DNA of 64,000 bases, taken from assembly GCA_016196755.1 (NCBI GenBank), contig JACPXC010000038.1, forward strand, positions 62,001 through 126,000, written 5' to 3'. The position numbers and the translations under genes are program-made. This document shows, in pieces, positions 25,478 to 33,455 of the stretch (positions within the stretch are counted from its first letter, which is position 1; every line of letters begins with the position of its first letter). The notes beneath the pieces are model-generated. The model did not search any database and was not told the DNA's origin. It was given only the letters and a program-made list of their open reading frames with translations. Origin of the DNA: Elusimicrobiota bacterium (lineage in GTDB: Bacteria; Elusimicrobiota; Elusimicrobia; UBA1565).

Positions 25478-25480
25478 GTC

Positions 25481-25508
25481 TTGACGCTCGAAGAAGTCGT
25501 GTTATAAT
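25481..25508 (+). promoter_or_regulatory. greA promoter
   Basis: TTGACG (25481-25486), 16 bases, TATAAT (25503-25508). The start of transcription should fall near 25514-25516, at the base of the hairpin that follows. Confidence 0.75.
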
Positions 25509-25513
25509 TACGG

Positions 25514-25540
25514 CGACCCCAAAACGGGGTCGTTTTTTTT
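25514..25540 (+). terminator. intrinsic terminator in the greA leader (or end of the AbiEii operon)
   Basis: cgacccc - aaaac - ggggtcg hairpin (7 perfect pairs) followed directly by eight T. It sits between the greA promoter and the greA ATG. It can end the upstream toxin operon, and may also terminate transcripts from the greA promoter very early. Confidence 0.8.
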
Positions 25541-25555
25541 ACCGCCGAGGTTGCC

Positions 25556-26029
25556 ATGGCCGACACCTACATCACCCGCAACGGGCTCGAGAAGCTGAAG
25601 GTCGACCTCTCCGAGCTCAAGAAGCACAAGAAGGTCATGTCCGGCGAGATCGACGAGGCCCGTCAGAAGGGCGACCTCAAGGAGAACGCCGAGTACCACT
25701 CCGCCAAGGAGAAGCTCAGCGAGATCATGGGCCGGATCTCGCGCATCGAGGAGCAGCTGGCCGGCGCGCGCATCATCGACGACATCAAGGTGGCCAAGGA
25801 CGAGGTCCAGATCGGCGTGAAGGTCACCGTCGAGGAGAAGTCCTCCCGCGAGGAGTCCGAGTGGATCCTGGTCGGCCCCGCCGAGTCCGACCCCGCCACC
25901 GGCCGGATTTCGGTCCATGCCCCGCTGGCCCAGGGCCTGCTAGGGCACAAGGTCGGCGAAGAGGTCAAGGTCGACCTGCCCGCCGGCTGCAAGACCTTCA
26001 AGATCCTGCGCACCGTCCCGGCTCTCTGA
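25556..26029 (+). CDS. greA: transcription elongation factor GreA
   Basis: 157 residues, full length. The N-terminal coiled coil (LEKLKVDLSELKKHKKVMSGEI...ARQKGDLKENAEYHSAKEK) carries the acidic tip that enters the RNA polymerase secondary channel to stimulate transcript cleavage. The C-terminal FKBP-like domain has the GRISVHAPLAQGLLGHKVG stretch. A GAGG ribosome-binding site precedes the ATG. The leader contains a terminator-like hairpin. queG begins two bases after its stop. Confidence 0.95.
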   Translation: MADTYITRNGLEKLKVDLSELKKHKKVMSGEIDEARQKGDLKENAEYHSAKEKLSEIMGRISRIEEQLAGARIIDDIKVAKDEVQIGVKVTVEEKSSREESEWILVGPAESDPATGRISVHAPLAQGLLGHKVGEEVKVDLPAGCKTFKILRTVPAL

Positions 26030-26031
26030 GC

Positions 26032-27072
26032 TTGGACAGAGCCGCGCTGACCCGGGGCCTCCGCGAGGAGGCCCTGCGTCTTGGCGCCGACACCGTCGGA
26101 TTTGCCCCCGCCGTCCTCCCGGAGCCCGGCCCCGACCCCGCCGCCTATCAGGCCTGGGTAGAGAAAGGGATGCACGGGGCCATGGGCTACATGGCCCGGG
26201 CCGCCGAGGAACGCCCCTACATCACCCGCTGGTTCCCGCCCGCGCGCTCGGTCATCGTCTGCGCCTTCAGCACCCACGACGGCAAGCCGCCGCCGCCCCC
26301 CGACCCCGCACGAGGACGCCTGGCCCGCTACGCCCGTCCCGCCGACTACCACCGGCCGCTGAAGGCCAAGGTCAAGGAACTCCTCGCGTGGTACAAGGAG
26401 CGAGTGCCGGGCGGGCGCGGCAAGGTCTTCGTCGACTCGAGCCCGGTCCTCGAGCGCAGCTACGCGCGCTACGCGGGGGCCGGCTGGGTGGGCAAGAACT
26501 CGATGCTGCTCTCGCGCAAGCTGGGCTCTTTCTTCCTCATCGCCGGCGCGGCGATCGACGCCGAGCTCGACTACGACGACCCGGTGCCCGAGCATTGCGG
26601 GACCTGCACGCGCTGTCTCGACGCCTGTCCCACCGACGCCTTCGCCGCCCCGCGCGTCCTCGACGCCTCGCGCTGCATCGCCTACTTCACGGTGGAGCTG
26701 CGCGGCGCTCCCATCCCCGAGGCTTTCCGCGAAGGACACGGCGACTGGCTCTTCGGCTGCGACGTCTGCCAGGACGTCTGCCCCTGGAACCGCTTCGCGG
26801 TGCGCAGCCGGCTCCTCGAGCCCGACCTGCCGCCCGCCCTCGACCTCGAGGAGGTCGCCGCCCTGAGCCCCGAGGCCTTCGCGGAGCGCTTCAAGGGCAC
26901 CTCGCTCGAGCGGACCGGCCTACAGTCCGTGGTGCGCAACGCCCTGCTCGCCATGGGCAACTCGAAGGACCCCCGCTACCGCCCCGCTCTCGAGCGTCAC
27001 GCCGCCGGCGACGATCCGTTGCTCGCCGAGCAGGCCCGCTGGAGCCTCGGTTTGATAGACTCTGCCCGATGA
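26032..27072 (+). CDS. queG: epoxyqueuosine reductase
   Basis: 346 residues from TTG 26032. Last step of queuosine tRNA modification, a cobalamin and 4Fe-4S enzyme. VDSSPVLERSYARYAGAGWVG and GKNSMLL are the cobalamin/active-site region. HCGTCTRCLDACPTDAF and FGCDVCQDVCPWN give the two Fe-S clusters, and a short HEAT-like C-terminus follows (NALLAMGNSKDPRYRPALERH). The TTG start is chosen for its 2-base spacing after greA; no better start lies downstream before conserved sequence. It overlaps the next gene by ATGA. Confidence 0.92.
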   Translation: MDRAALTRGLREEALRLGADTVGFAPAVLPEPGPDPAAYQAWVEKGMHGAMGYMARAAEERPYITRWFPPARSVIVCAFSTHDGKPPPPPDPARGRLARYARPADYHRPLKAKVKELLAWYKERVPGGRGKVFVDSSPVLERSYARYAGAGWVGKNSMLLSRKLGSFFLIAGAAIDAELDYDDPVPEHCGTCTRCLDACPTDAFAAPRVLDASRCIAYFTVELRGAPIPEAFREGHGDWLFGCDVCQDVCPWNRFAVRSRLLEPDLPPALDLEEVAALSPEAFAERFKGTSLERTGLQSVVRNALLAMGNSKDPRYRPALERHAAGDDPLLAEQARWSLGLIDSAR

Positions 27073-28355
27073 GGCGAGCGCTGGCGGTCCTACTCGCCCT
27101 GGCGCTTCCCGCCGGGGCCCAGATCGTCCCCCACGACGACGTCGTGCCTCCGAAGGCGATCCCTCCGACTATGGAGAAGCCCTCGGAGCGCCAGCCTTGG
27201 CCCCTGCGGCTGATCATGTCGCCGCTCAAGCACGGGATGTTCATCCGCCTGCCGGTGGTCGACACCGACCCCAACCGCGGCGTCACCACCGGGGTCATGC
27301 CGATCTGGGTCCTGCAGGAAGGCGCCTCGGACCGCATCCGCTCGATCCACGCCCCCTCCCTGACCTACAACGACATCTTCAAGGTCACCCCGACCTACCG
27401 CTACTACCTCTACCCCACCGACCGGTCGACCTACGAGTTCCGGTCCTCCTACTCGACGATCGCGGACCGCGAGATATTCGCGCAGATAGAGGACCTGGAT
27501 TTCCTCGGCAAGAGCGTGGCGGTCCACGGGGAGGTCCACTTCAACGTCGACGGCTCGGGACGCTTCTTCGGCTACGGTCCCAGCTCCGCCCGAAACGCCG
27601 AGACCAACTTCACGCGCCGGACCGTCGAGTATAACTGGCGAGTCGGCCTGCCGATCTTCAAGGACTCCCCGTTCAAGTTCAACTTCGGACACCGTCTGGC
27701 CGGCGAGCGCATCAGCGACGGCCCGATAGACTCCTTGCCCGGCATCCAGAACCGCTTCCCTCTGGCCGCGGGGTCGCACTGGCACCAGGACGGCGAGTTC
27801 CAGCTCTTCGTCGACTACGACACCCGCGACAGCCAGGTGACGACCACCAAGGGCTCCTACGGCAAGATCCTCGTCGAGAACTCCCAGCGCGTCTGGGGCT
27901 CCGAATTCGCCTTTCAGCGCTACCAGCTCGACCTGCGCCATTTCCACAAGCACGCCGCCAACGACCGTTTCGTCACCGCCGGCGGGGTGCTCTTCGAGAA
28001 CCTGGTCGGCGACGTCCCGTTCTATTTGAGGCCGTCCCTGGGCGGCAAGCACACCCACCGCGCCTACGGCGACGGCCGCTACATCGCCAACTCCCTCATC
28101 ACCGGCTCCGTGGAAGAGCGCATCACGGTCCACAAGATCCCGCTGGCCGGCGTGGTCACCGAGTTCGAGATAGCCCCCTTCGTCGAGCTCGGCACCGTGG
28201 CCGACTCGGCGCACCGCCTCGCCGGCGACACGGTCCGGCCCGCCGCCGGCGTGGCCTTCCGGGCCGTCGCCCGGCCGCAGGTCGTCGGGTCCGTCGACGT
28301 GGGCATCGGCCGCGAGGGGCCGAGCGTCTTCATGGACATCAACTACTCCTTCTAG
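27069..28355 (+). CDS. outer-membrane beta-barrel protein (surface-antigen D15/BamA-like barrel)
   Basis: 428 residues with a signal peptide (MRRALAVLLALALPAGAQ). Almost the whole mature part is alternating amphipathic strands rich in Tyr/Phe, with turns such as FVDYDTRDSQVTTTKGSYGK (typical of BamA/Omp85 barrels). The last residue is Phe in MDINYSF, the outer-membrane insertion signal. No POTRA domains. It is likely an outer-membrane channel or assembly-type barrel. The ATG overlaps the queG stop. Confidence 0.82.
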   Translation: MRRALAVLLALALPAGAQIVPHDDVVPPKAIPPTMEKPSERQPWPLRLIMSPLKHGMFIRLPVVDTDPNRGVTTGVMPIWVLQEGASDRIRSIHAPSLTYNDIFKVTPTYRYYLYPTDRSTYEFRSSYSTIADREIFAQIEDLDFLGKSVAVHGEVHFNVDGSGRFFGYGPSSARNAETNFTRRTVEYNWRVGLPIFKDSPFKFNFGHRLAGERISDGPIDSLPGIQNRFPLAAGSHWHQDGEFQLFVDYDTRDSQVTTTKGSYGKILVENSQRVWGSEFAFQRYQLDLRHFHKHAANDRFVTAGGVLFENLVGDVPFYLRPSLGGKHTHRAYGDGRYIANSLITGSVEERITVHKIPLAGVVTEFEIAPFVELGTVADSAHRLAGDTVRPAAGVAFRAVARPQVVGSVDVGIGREGPSVFMDINYSF

Positions 28356-29452
28356 TGGAAGAGGTCGACGGCGTCGTCGTCGGCGCGGGGGTCGTCGGGC
28401 TGGCTACCGCCGCCCGCCTGGCCCGCCCCGGACGCTCGGTCGTCGTGCTCGAGCGCCATCCGGTCCACGGCACGGAGACCTCGAGCCGGAACTCCGAGGT
28501 CGTCCACGCCGGGCTCTACTACCCGCCGGGCTCGCTCAAGAGCCGGCTCTGCCACGAGGGCCGGCGGGCGCTCTACCGCCTGGCCGACACCGCCGGAATC
28601 TTCGTCAAGAAAGTCGGCAAGCTGGTCGTGGCGGTCGACCCCGCCGAGGCCGGCGGCCTGGCCGCGCTGGCCGACAAGGCGCGCGCCGCGGGGGCGGAGG
28701 GCCTGGCCCTGCTCGACGGGGGCGAGGCGCGGCGGCGGGTGCCCCAGCTCAAGGCGGAGGCCGCGCTCTGGAGCCCCGAGACCGGCATCGTGGACTCCGA
28801 GGAGCTCATGCGCCACTACATCGCCGTCGCCGAGGACGCCGGGGCGATGTTCCTGTTTAAGACCGCCCTTACCTCCGCCGAGCGCCGGGACGGCGCCTGG
28901 GTCCTGGGCCTCGATTCCGGAGAGACGGTGAGGGCCCGCTGGGTCGTCAACGCCGCCGGCCTCCATGGCGACGTCGTGGCGGCCCTGCCCGGCCTTGACG
29001 TCGATGCGGCCGGCTACCGGCTCCACCCCTGCAAGGGCGACTATTTCCGCATGAAGCGCCCGCCCGCCCTGCCCCACCTTGTCTACCCGATGCCGGGGCG
29101 CCACGGCCTCGGCGTCCACCTGACCCTGGAGCGGGGCGGGGGCGTCCGCCTGGGACCCGACGCCTGCTTCGTCGACTCCCACGACTACGCCGTCGACGCC
29201 GCCAAAGCCGCCGAGTTTGCCGCCGCCGTGTCGCGCTATTGGCCCGGCGTGCGCGCCGAGGACCTGCTCCCCGACCAGTCCGGCATCCGGCCCAAGCTCT
29301 CCGGCCCCAAGGACGCCTGGCGCGACTTCGTGGTGGCGGAGGAGTCCGCGCGGGGATTTCCCGGCTGGGTCAACCTGCTCGGCATCGAGTCCCCCGGCCT
29401 GACCGCTTCGCCCGCCATCGCCGAGATGACCGCTTCCCTCCTCGATGCTTAG
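28355..29452 (+). CDS. FAD-dependent oxidoreductase, L-2-hydroxyglutarate oxidase-like
   Basis: 365 residues from GTG 28355, which shares its first base with the preceding stop. DAO-fold with GAGVVGLATAARLA (FAD dinucleotide motif, residues 9-22), the SRNSEVVHAGLYYPPGSLK signature of the LhgO/L2HGDH family, and a C-terminal DFVVAEE...NLLGIESPGLTASPAIAEM closing segment. It probably oxidises a 2-hydroxy acid to the keto acid. The substrate is not certain. Confidence 0.85.
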   Translation: MEEVDGVVVGAGVVGLATAARLARPGRSVVVLERHPVHGTETSSRNSEVVHAGLYYPPGSLKSRLCHEGRRALYRLADTAGIFVKKVGKLVVAVDPAEAGGLAALADKARAAGAEGLALLDGGEARRRVPQLKAEAALWSPETGIVDSEELMRHYIAVAEDAGAMFLFKTALTSAERRDGAWVLGLDSGETVRARWVVNAAGLHGDVVAALPGLDVDAAGYRLHPCKGDYFRMKRPPALPHLVYPMPGRHGLGVHLTLERGGGVRLGPDACFVDSHDYAVDAAKAAEFAAAVSRYWPGVRAEDLLPDQSGIRPKLSGPKDAWRDFVVAEESARGFPGWVNLLGIESPGLTASPAIAEMTASLLDA

Positions 29453-30323
29453 GATCGGCGTCGATCTGGGCGGCACCAAGATCGAGGCCCTGGCCCTGGA
29501 GCCGGACGGCGCCGAGCTCAAGCGCCTGCGCGCCCCCACTCCGGCGGGCGACTACGCCGCGACGGTCGAAGCCGTGGCCGCCATAGTCGAGCGCCTGGAG
29601 GCAGAGCTGGCCGCCCGCTCGCCGGCCGTCGGCGTCGGCATCCCGGGGGCTATCGACCCGCGCACCGGCCTCATCCACAACGCCAACTCGACCTGCCTCA
29701 TCGGCAAGCCCTTCGACCGCGACCTGGCCGCTCGGCTGGCCCGCCCGGTGCGCCTCGCCAACGACGCCGACTGTTTCGCGCTCTCCGAGGCCGCCGACGG
29801 CGCCGCGGCCGGCCGGCGTACCGTGTTCGGCGTCATCCTCGGCACCGGCGTGGGCGGGGGCCTGGTCGTCGACGGCAAGCTCGTCACCGGCCCCAACCAT
29901 ATCCAAGGAGAATGGGGCCACAACCCCCTGCCGTGGCCCGAGGACGACGAACGGCCGGGGCCCGAGTGCTACTGCGGACGGCGGGGCTGCGTGGAGACCT
30001 TCCTTTCAGGGCCCGGTTTAAAGCGCGAACTAGGCGTCGAGCCCGCGGAAGCGATACGACGCGCCGCGGCCGGCGACGCAGCCTGCGAGGCGGGCCTGCG
30101 CCGCTATGAGGACAGGCTGGCCCGCGCGCTGGCCGTGGTCATCAACATACTCGACCCGCATGCCATCGTGCTGGGCGGCGGGCTCTCGAACGTCGACCGG
30201 CTCTACGCCCGCGTCCCGCCGCTCTGGAAGGTCCGGGTGTTCTGCGCCGAGCCGGCCACCGAGCTCCTCAAGGCCAAGTTCGGGGACTCGAGCGGCGTGC
30301 GCGGCGCGGCCTGGCTGGTCTAG
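29445..30323 (+). CDS. ROK-family sugar kinase
   Basis: 292 residues. GVDLGGTKIEAL is the phosphate motif (residues 5-16); NDADCFALSEA carries the catalytic Asp. ILGTGVGGGLVV and the zinc motif CYCGRRGCVETFLSG (CXCGXXGCXE) are typical ROK. It most resembles N-acetylglucosamine or fructose kinases; specificity cannot be decided. No HTH domain, so it is an enzyme and not a repressor. It overlaps the oxidoreductase gene by 8 bases. Confidence 0.88.
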   Translation: MLRIGVDLGGTKIEALALEPDGAELKRLRAPTPAGDYAATVEAVAAIVERLEAELAARSPAVGVGIPGAIDPRTGLIHNANSTCLIGKPFDRDLAARLARPVRLANDADCFALSEAADGAAAGRRTVFGVILGTGVGGGLVVDGKLVTGPNHIQGEWGHNPLPWPEDDERPGPECYCGRRGCVETFLSGPGLKRELGVEPAEAIRRAAAGDAACEAGLRRYEDRLARALAVVINILDPHAIVLGGGLSNVDRLYARVPPLWKVRVFCAEPATELLKAKFGDSSGVRGAAWLV

Positions 30324-30346
30324 ACCCCACTGCGGTGTCAGTCATT

Positions 30347-30365
30347 GCGTTGCGTTACGCAACGC
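30347..30365. terminator. hairpin between convergent genes
   Basis: gcgttgcg - tta - cgcaacgc, 8 perfect pairs, in the 48-base gap between the converging ROK and glycosyltransferase genes. No T-run follows on either strand, so termination is plausible but not typical. Confidence 0.35.
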
Positions 30366-30371
30366 GCGCGG

Positions 30372-31922
30372 TCATCGAACTTCGAAGAATCGGAACTCCT
30401 CGAGCGGCTCCGTCGACACGGAGTAAGGCAGGAAGCCGAAGGTGTTCGAGTAGAAGCCGCCCTGCCCGTCCCAGCCGCTGATCAGGCGCAGAGGCAGGCG
30501 ATGCTCCACCCGCCGCCGGACGGCGGTCTCGGGCACGCCGTCCGGCGGGAACGCCACGTTGGAGTTGACGCGCGGGATGACGGCCAGGTCTCCCGCCTTC
30601 GCTTGCTCCCAGCCGCCGCGGCCGCGGTCGATCTGGCGCGCCCCGGCGGCATCCATGTATTGCTGAAAGCCCCAGTGGCCCGAATACCAGACCGCCCGAC
30701 CGCGGTCGAGGAACTCTTCCTTTATAAGAACAGCTTGCTCGCGCTGGGCGGCGGCGTAGCGATAATCGACCGCCGAGAGGCCGGCCGACAGAAGGCAGGA
30801 TAAGGCCAGCGCGGCCGCCAAGACGTTCCGGCGCTCCAGGCGCTCGCAGGCGGCGAAGACCAGCGGCGGGACCAGGAACATGCTCAGACGCGCCAGCACG
30901 GACCAGTAGACCACGGCCAGCAGGAAGAGCACCGCGCCCGCCCAGGCGGTCCATACGGCGCGGCCCCGGGCCAGCGAGACCAGGGTCCCCGCCGCCGCCG
31001 CGGCCAGGAAGGCCCCGAGCAGGCGGTCGGCCAGGCGGACGGCTTCGGTGTCGAAGATGGGAAGGAACAAAAGGGAAGCCAAGGCGGCGGCTACCCATGT
31101 TTTGCGCGAGGTTTCCCAACTCGGCCAGAACCAGAACAACGGGCTGGCCCCGCCGACGAAAGCCAGCACCGAGCGCAGCTTAAAGGGCGCCCACGGCCAG
31201 CGCGCGGCCTCGGCGCTGACCCGCCAGGCCGCTCCAAACGCCTCGCGGGCGGTCAGGGCGTCCCAAAGGAAGTAGGCGGCGATGCCCGAAATCGCCAGCG
31301 CCAGGTACGCCGCGATGCGCCGCCAGCCGACGCCGTTCTGGCTCAGGAGCACGACGGCAGGCGCCAAGAACAGGATGCCGGCGTACTTCGACAAGACCGC
31401 CAGCCCCAGGAGACCGGCGGAAGCCCACAACAGCGCGGCTCCGCCCGTCTCGAGGGCGGCCAGGAGCGCCCATAGCCCGCAGAGCCCGAAAGCCGCCATC
31501 GGCTTCTCGGCCATGAGCAGCTGCATGTCGACCAGATACGCCGGCGCGGCGAGGCAGAGAAGGACCGGAAGCAGCGGCCGCTCGAGGAAGCGCCGCGCGA
31601 TGGCGTAGAGCGCCGCGGCGCAGAGCGCGTCGAGCGGGAGGAAGCAGAGGCGCATCGTCCACTCGGCTCCGCCGGCGACCGAGGCCGCCGCGGCCAGCAT
31701 ATAGCCCCAGAGCGGCGGGGTGTTGTTTAGCGCCGCCATCGGCATGGTCCAGCCGTACCAGTTGAAGGCGAAGCTCAGGGGATGGAGCGGGTCGGCCAGG
31801 ATCTGGCTGGCCACGGCCAGGAAGAACGGCTCGTCGATGTGCCAGGCCTTGTCGAGGACGGGCAGAGCGGCCAGGACGGCGGCCCCGGCGGCCAGGGCCG
31901 CGGACTGCCGGGGTCTCAGCAT
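30372..31922 (-). CDS. membrane glycosyltransferase, GT39/ArnT-like
   Basis: 516 residues, about 11 membrane helices. The catalytic acidic pair is in KAWHIDEPFFLAVA (near residue 28), and NTPPLWGYMLA follows. It uses a polyprenyl-linked sugar for an envelope acceptor that cannot be named. It overlaps the lipoprotein gene upstream by 7 bases (ATGCTGA), so the two are likely co-translated. Confidence 0.8.
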   Translation of the reverse strand: MLRPRQSAALAAGAAVLAALPVLDKAWHIDEPFFLAVASQILADPLHPLSFAFNWYGWTMPMAALNNTPPLWGYMLAAAASVAGGAEWTMRLCFLPLDALCAAALYAIARRFLERPLLPVLLCLAAPAYLVDMQLLMAEKPMAAFGLCGLWALLAALETGGAALLWASAGLLGLAVLSKYAGILFLAPAVVLLSQNGVGWRRIAAYLALAISGIAAYFLWDALTAREAFGAAWRVSAEAARWPWAPFKLRSVLAFVGGASPLFWFWPSWETSRKTWVAAALASLLFLPIFDTEAVRLADRLLGAFLAAAAAGTLVSLARGRAVWTAWAGAVLFLLAVVYWSVLARLSMFLVPPLVFAACERLERRNVLAAALALSCLLSAGLSAVDYRYAAAQREQAVLIKEEFLDRGRAVWYSGHWGFQQYMDAAGARQIDRGRGGWEQAKAGDLAVIPRVNSNVAFPPDGVPETAVRRRVEHRLPLRLISGWDGQGGFYSNTFGFLPYSVSTEPLEEFRFFEVR

Positions 31923-32668
31923 CCCCGAGGATAGGCCGCCGTCAGCCGAAAATGGCCGGCCTCGTCGTAAAGCTCCTTCCAGAGGAATAGGACGGCGGGA
32001 GACTTCACTTCGACATAGTCCGGCGCCGGGTCGCCGCAGGACATGTCGCTGGGAACCTCGTCGCGCAGCAGCAGACCGGCGGGCGTCGCCTTCTCCAGCG
32101 TCAATTTGTCGTCGTTGAGACTGTAGACCGTCCCCGCGGTCAACGGGTCGTAGACGTCAGGCTCCGTCCCCAGGCCGGCCTTCAGGTTCACCCATGCCGG
32201 CCGAGGGAACGGACGGGACGGCAACAGCACCCAGTCGCCTTTCCGATCGAGGATCGTGTGGTCGGAAAGGGGACCATACCCCCAATCGGGGTCGTACTGA
32301 TCGGGCTGGAAGAGGACGCCGCTCTTCGACCCCGCGGGGACGAACGAATAGCTCAGACCTTTGCCGGGAGCGGCGGTCAGGATCAGCGCGCCCAGCCGCG
32401 CGGAGAGGGGGTCGGGCTTGGCGTGGAGGGCAAGGCTCCAAGACGTCGATTGCAGCTTTTCCCGCCGGCAGGCCTCCCTACGCTCGGCAGCCAGGGACTC
32501 CGGGCAGAGTTCGGCGAGCCTGTTCTCGTTCTCGAGGTTTTCGAGGGTGCTCTGGTTCCAAAGCCGGACCAAACGCGGATGAGCCAGGCGAGGCGCCTCG
32601 GCCGAGCAGGCGGCTGCCGCCAGGAGGCATGCCGCGCCCGCAAGCAGTATCCGGACGCCTGGTCTCAT
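31916..32668 (-). CDS. lipoprotein of unknown function
   Basis: 250 residues. The signal peptide ends in a lipobox (ACLLAAAACSAE, Cys at about residue 21). The mature part contains TAAPGKGLSYSFV and ILDRKGDWVLLPSRPFPRPAWVNL, which resembles an SH3-like/beta domain. SD-like AGAGGAG precedes the ATG. It lies between the cupin gene (7 bases upstream) and the GT39 gene (overlap). Family not recognised. Confidence 0.65.
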   Translation of the reverse strand: MRPGVRILLAGAACLLAAAACSAEAPRLAHPRLVRLWNQSTLENLENENRLAELCPESLAAERREACRREKLQSTSWSLALHAKPDPLSARLGALILTAAPGKGLSYSFVPAGSKSGVLFQPDQYDPDWGYGPLSDHTILDRKGDWVLLPSRPFPRPAWVNLKAGLGTEPDVYDPLTAGTVYSLNDDKLTLEKATPAGLLLRDEVPSDMSCGDPAPDYVEVKSPAVLFLWKELYDEAGHFRLTAAYPRGC

Positions 32669-32675
32669 GTCTCCT

Positions 32676-33152
32676 CTATTCGCAGATGTGGCAAACGCCC
32701 AGGCCGTCGACCGCCTGGGGGCGGTCGCGCTCGGCGTTGACGACGCAGAGAAAGCCGAACGGCTCCTTGGCGTCGTCCGGGCAGCGGAACTGGTGCGGCT
32801 CCGAAGGCGAGACGTAGACCACGTCGCCGAAGGAGACCTTCCAGATGTAGCAGCCGGCCTGGGCCTCGCCCGTGCCGCGCATCGGGATGACGACGTGCTC
32901 GTGCTCGTGCTTCTCGAGCGTGCTGTAGCCGCCGGGCTCGATCTCGAAGTAGCGCACGTGGAACTTGACCGACTCGCCGCGCTTGCCGGCCAGCTCGCGG
33001 CGCGTGATGCCCTTCCAGGAGTCGGAATCGGCCTTGTAGTCCTCTTTGATGACGTCCTTCCACTGGAAGCCCTCGAGAAAGCGTATGACCTTGCTGTGGT
33101 TGCCGTCGATGGGCGGCGGCGGCGGGGCTTTACGCACGGCTGGGTCGGCCAT
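32676..33152 (-). CDS. cupin protein with C-terminal Cys pair
   Basis: 158 residues. Cupin motifs: FEIEPGGYSTLEKHEHEHVVIPMRGTG (metal-binding His-X-His-X-His) and VSPSEPHQFRC. The end is VCHICE, a Cys-X2-Cys pair that might bind metal. Small-molecule or metal cupin with unknown substrate. TATTCT lies 6 bases before the ATG, another probable leaderless start. It appears to lead the run with the lipoprotein and GT39 genes. Confidence 0.78.
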   Translation of the reverse strand: MADPAVRKAPPPPPIDGNHSKVIRFLEGFQWKDVIKEDYKADSDSWKGITRRELAGKRGESVKFHVRYFEIEPGGYSTLEKHEHEHVVIPMRGTGEAQAGCYIWKVSFGDVVYVSPSEPHQFRCPDDAKEPFGFLCVVNAERDRPQAVDGLGVCHICE

Positions 33153-33158
33153 TCGAAG

Positions 33159-33164
33159 AGAATA
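33159..33164 (-). promoter_or_regulatory. -10 box TATTCT, leaderless cupin start
   Basis: TATTCT 6 bases before the ATG at 33152. No clear -35. Confidence 0.4.
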
Positions 33165-33278
33165 CCAGAAACTAGATTCCGGTGTGCCTGGGCCCTTCAG
33201 GGAAGGCCCTCCAAGGACCTAGGACCCTGTGCCGTCCGGGCTTCGCCCGCAATCCTTTCGGAGAGTTCGGAGGAACCA

Positions 33279-33455
33279 ATGGCCTTCAACAAAGTCACCC
33301 TGTGCAAGCTCAGCGCGGATTATTGTCCGACCATCGAACAGATGGAGGACGGCAAGATCCGCATCGGTGAGAACGGCGAGTTCGCCTACCTCACCACGGA
33401 CCAGTGGAACATCTTCATCGACAACGTCAAGGCGGGCAAACTCGACCGGATCTAG
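33279..33455 (+). CDS. small 58-residue protein, DUF397-like C-terminus
   Basis: Starts MAFNKVTLCKLSADYC after a good GGAGG ribosome-binding site. Ends with FAYLTTDQWNIFIDNVKAG, which resembles the F-T-x-x-E-W-x-x-F-x-x-G-V-K-x-G tail of DUF397 proteins, common in actinobacteria. The function is unknown. Its 3' end overlaps the RuBisCO-like gene tail to tail by 29 bases. The 126-base leader upstream has GC-rich inverted segments but no riboswitch I recognise. Confidence 0.7.
   Translation: MAFNKVTLCKLSADYCPTIEQMEDGKIRIGENGEFAYLTTDQWNIFIDNVKAGKLDRI

Noticed and set aside
30347-30365. Strong bidirectional terminator
   Set aside because: Perfect hairpin but no T-run on either strand, so listed only as a weak candidate.
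33165-33278. Riboswitch upstream of the 58-residue protein
   Set aside because: GC-rich inverted segments exist, but no conserved core of a known class could be recognised.
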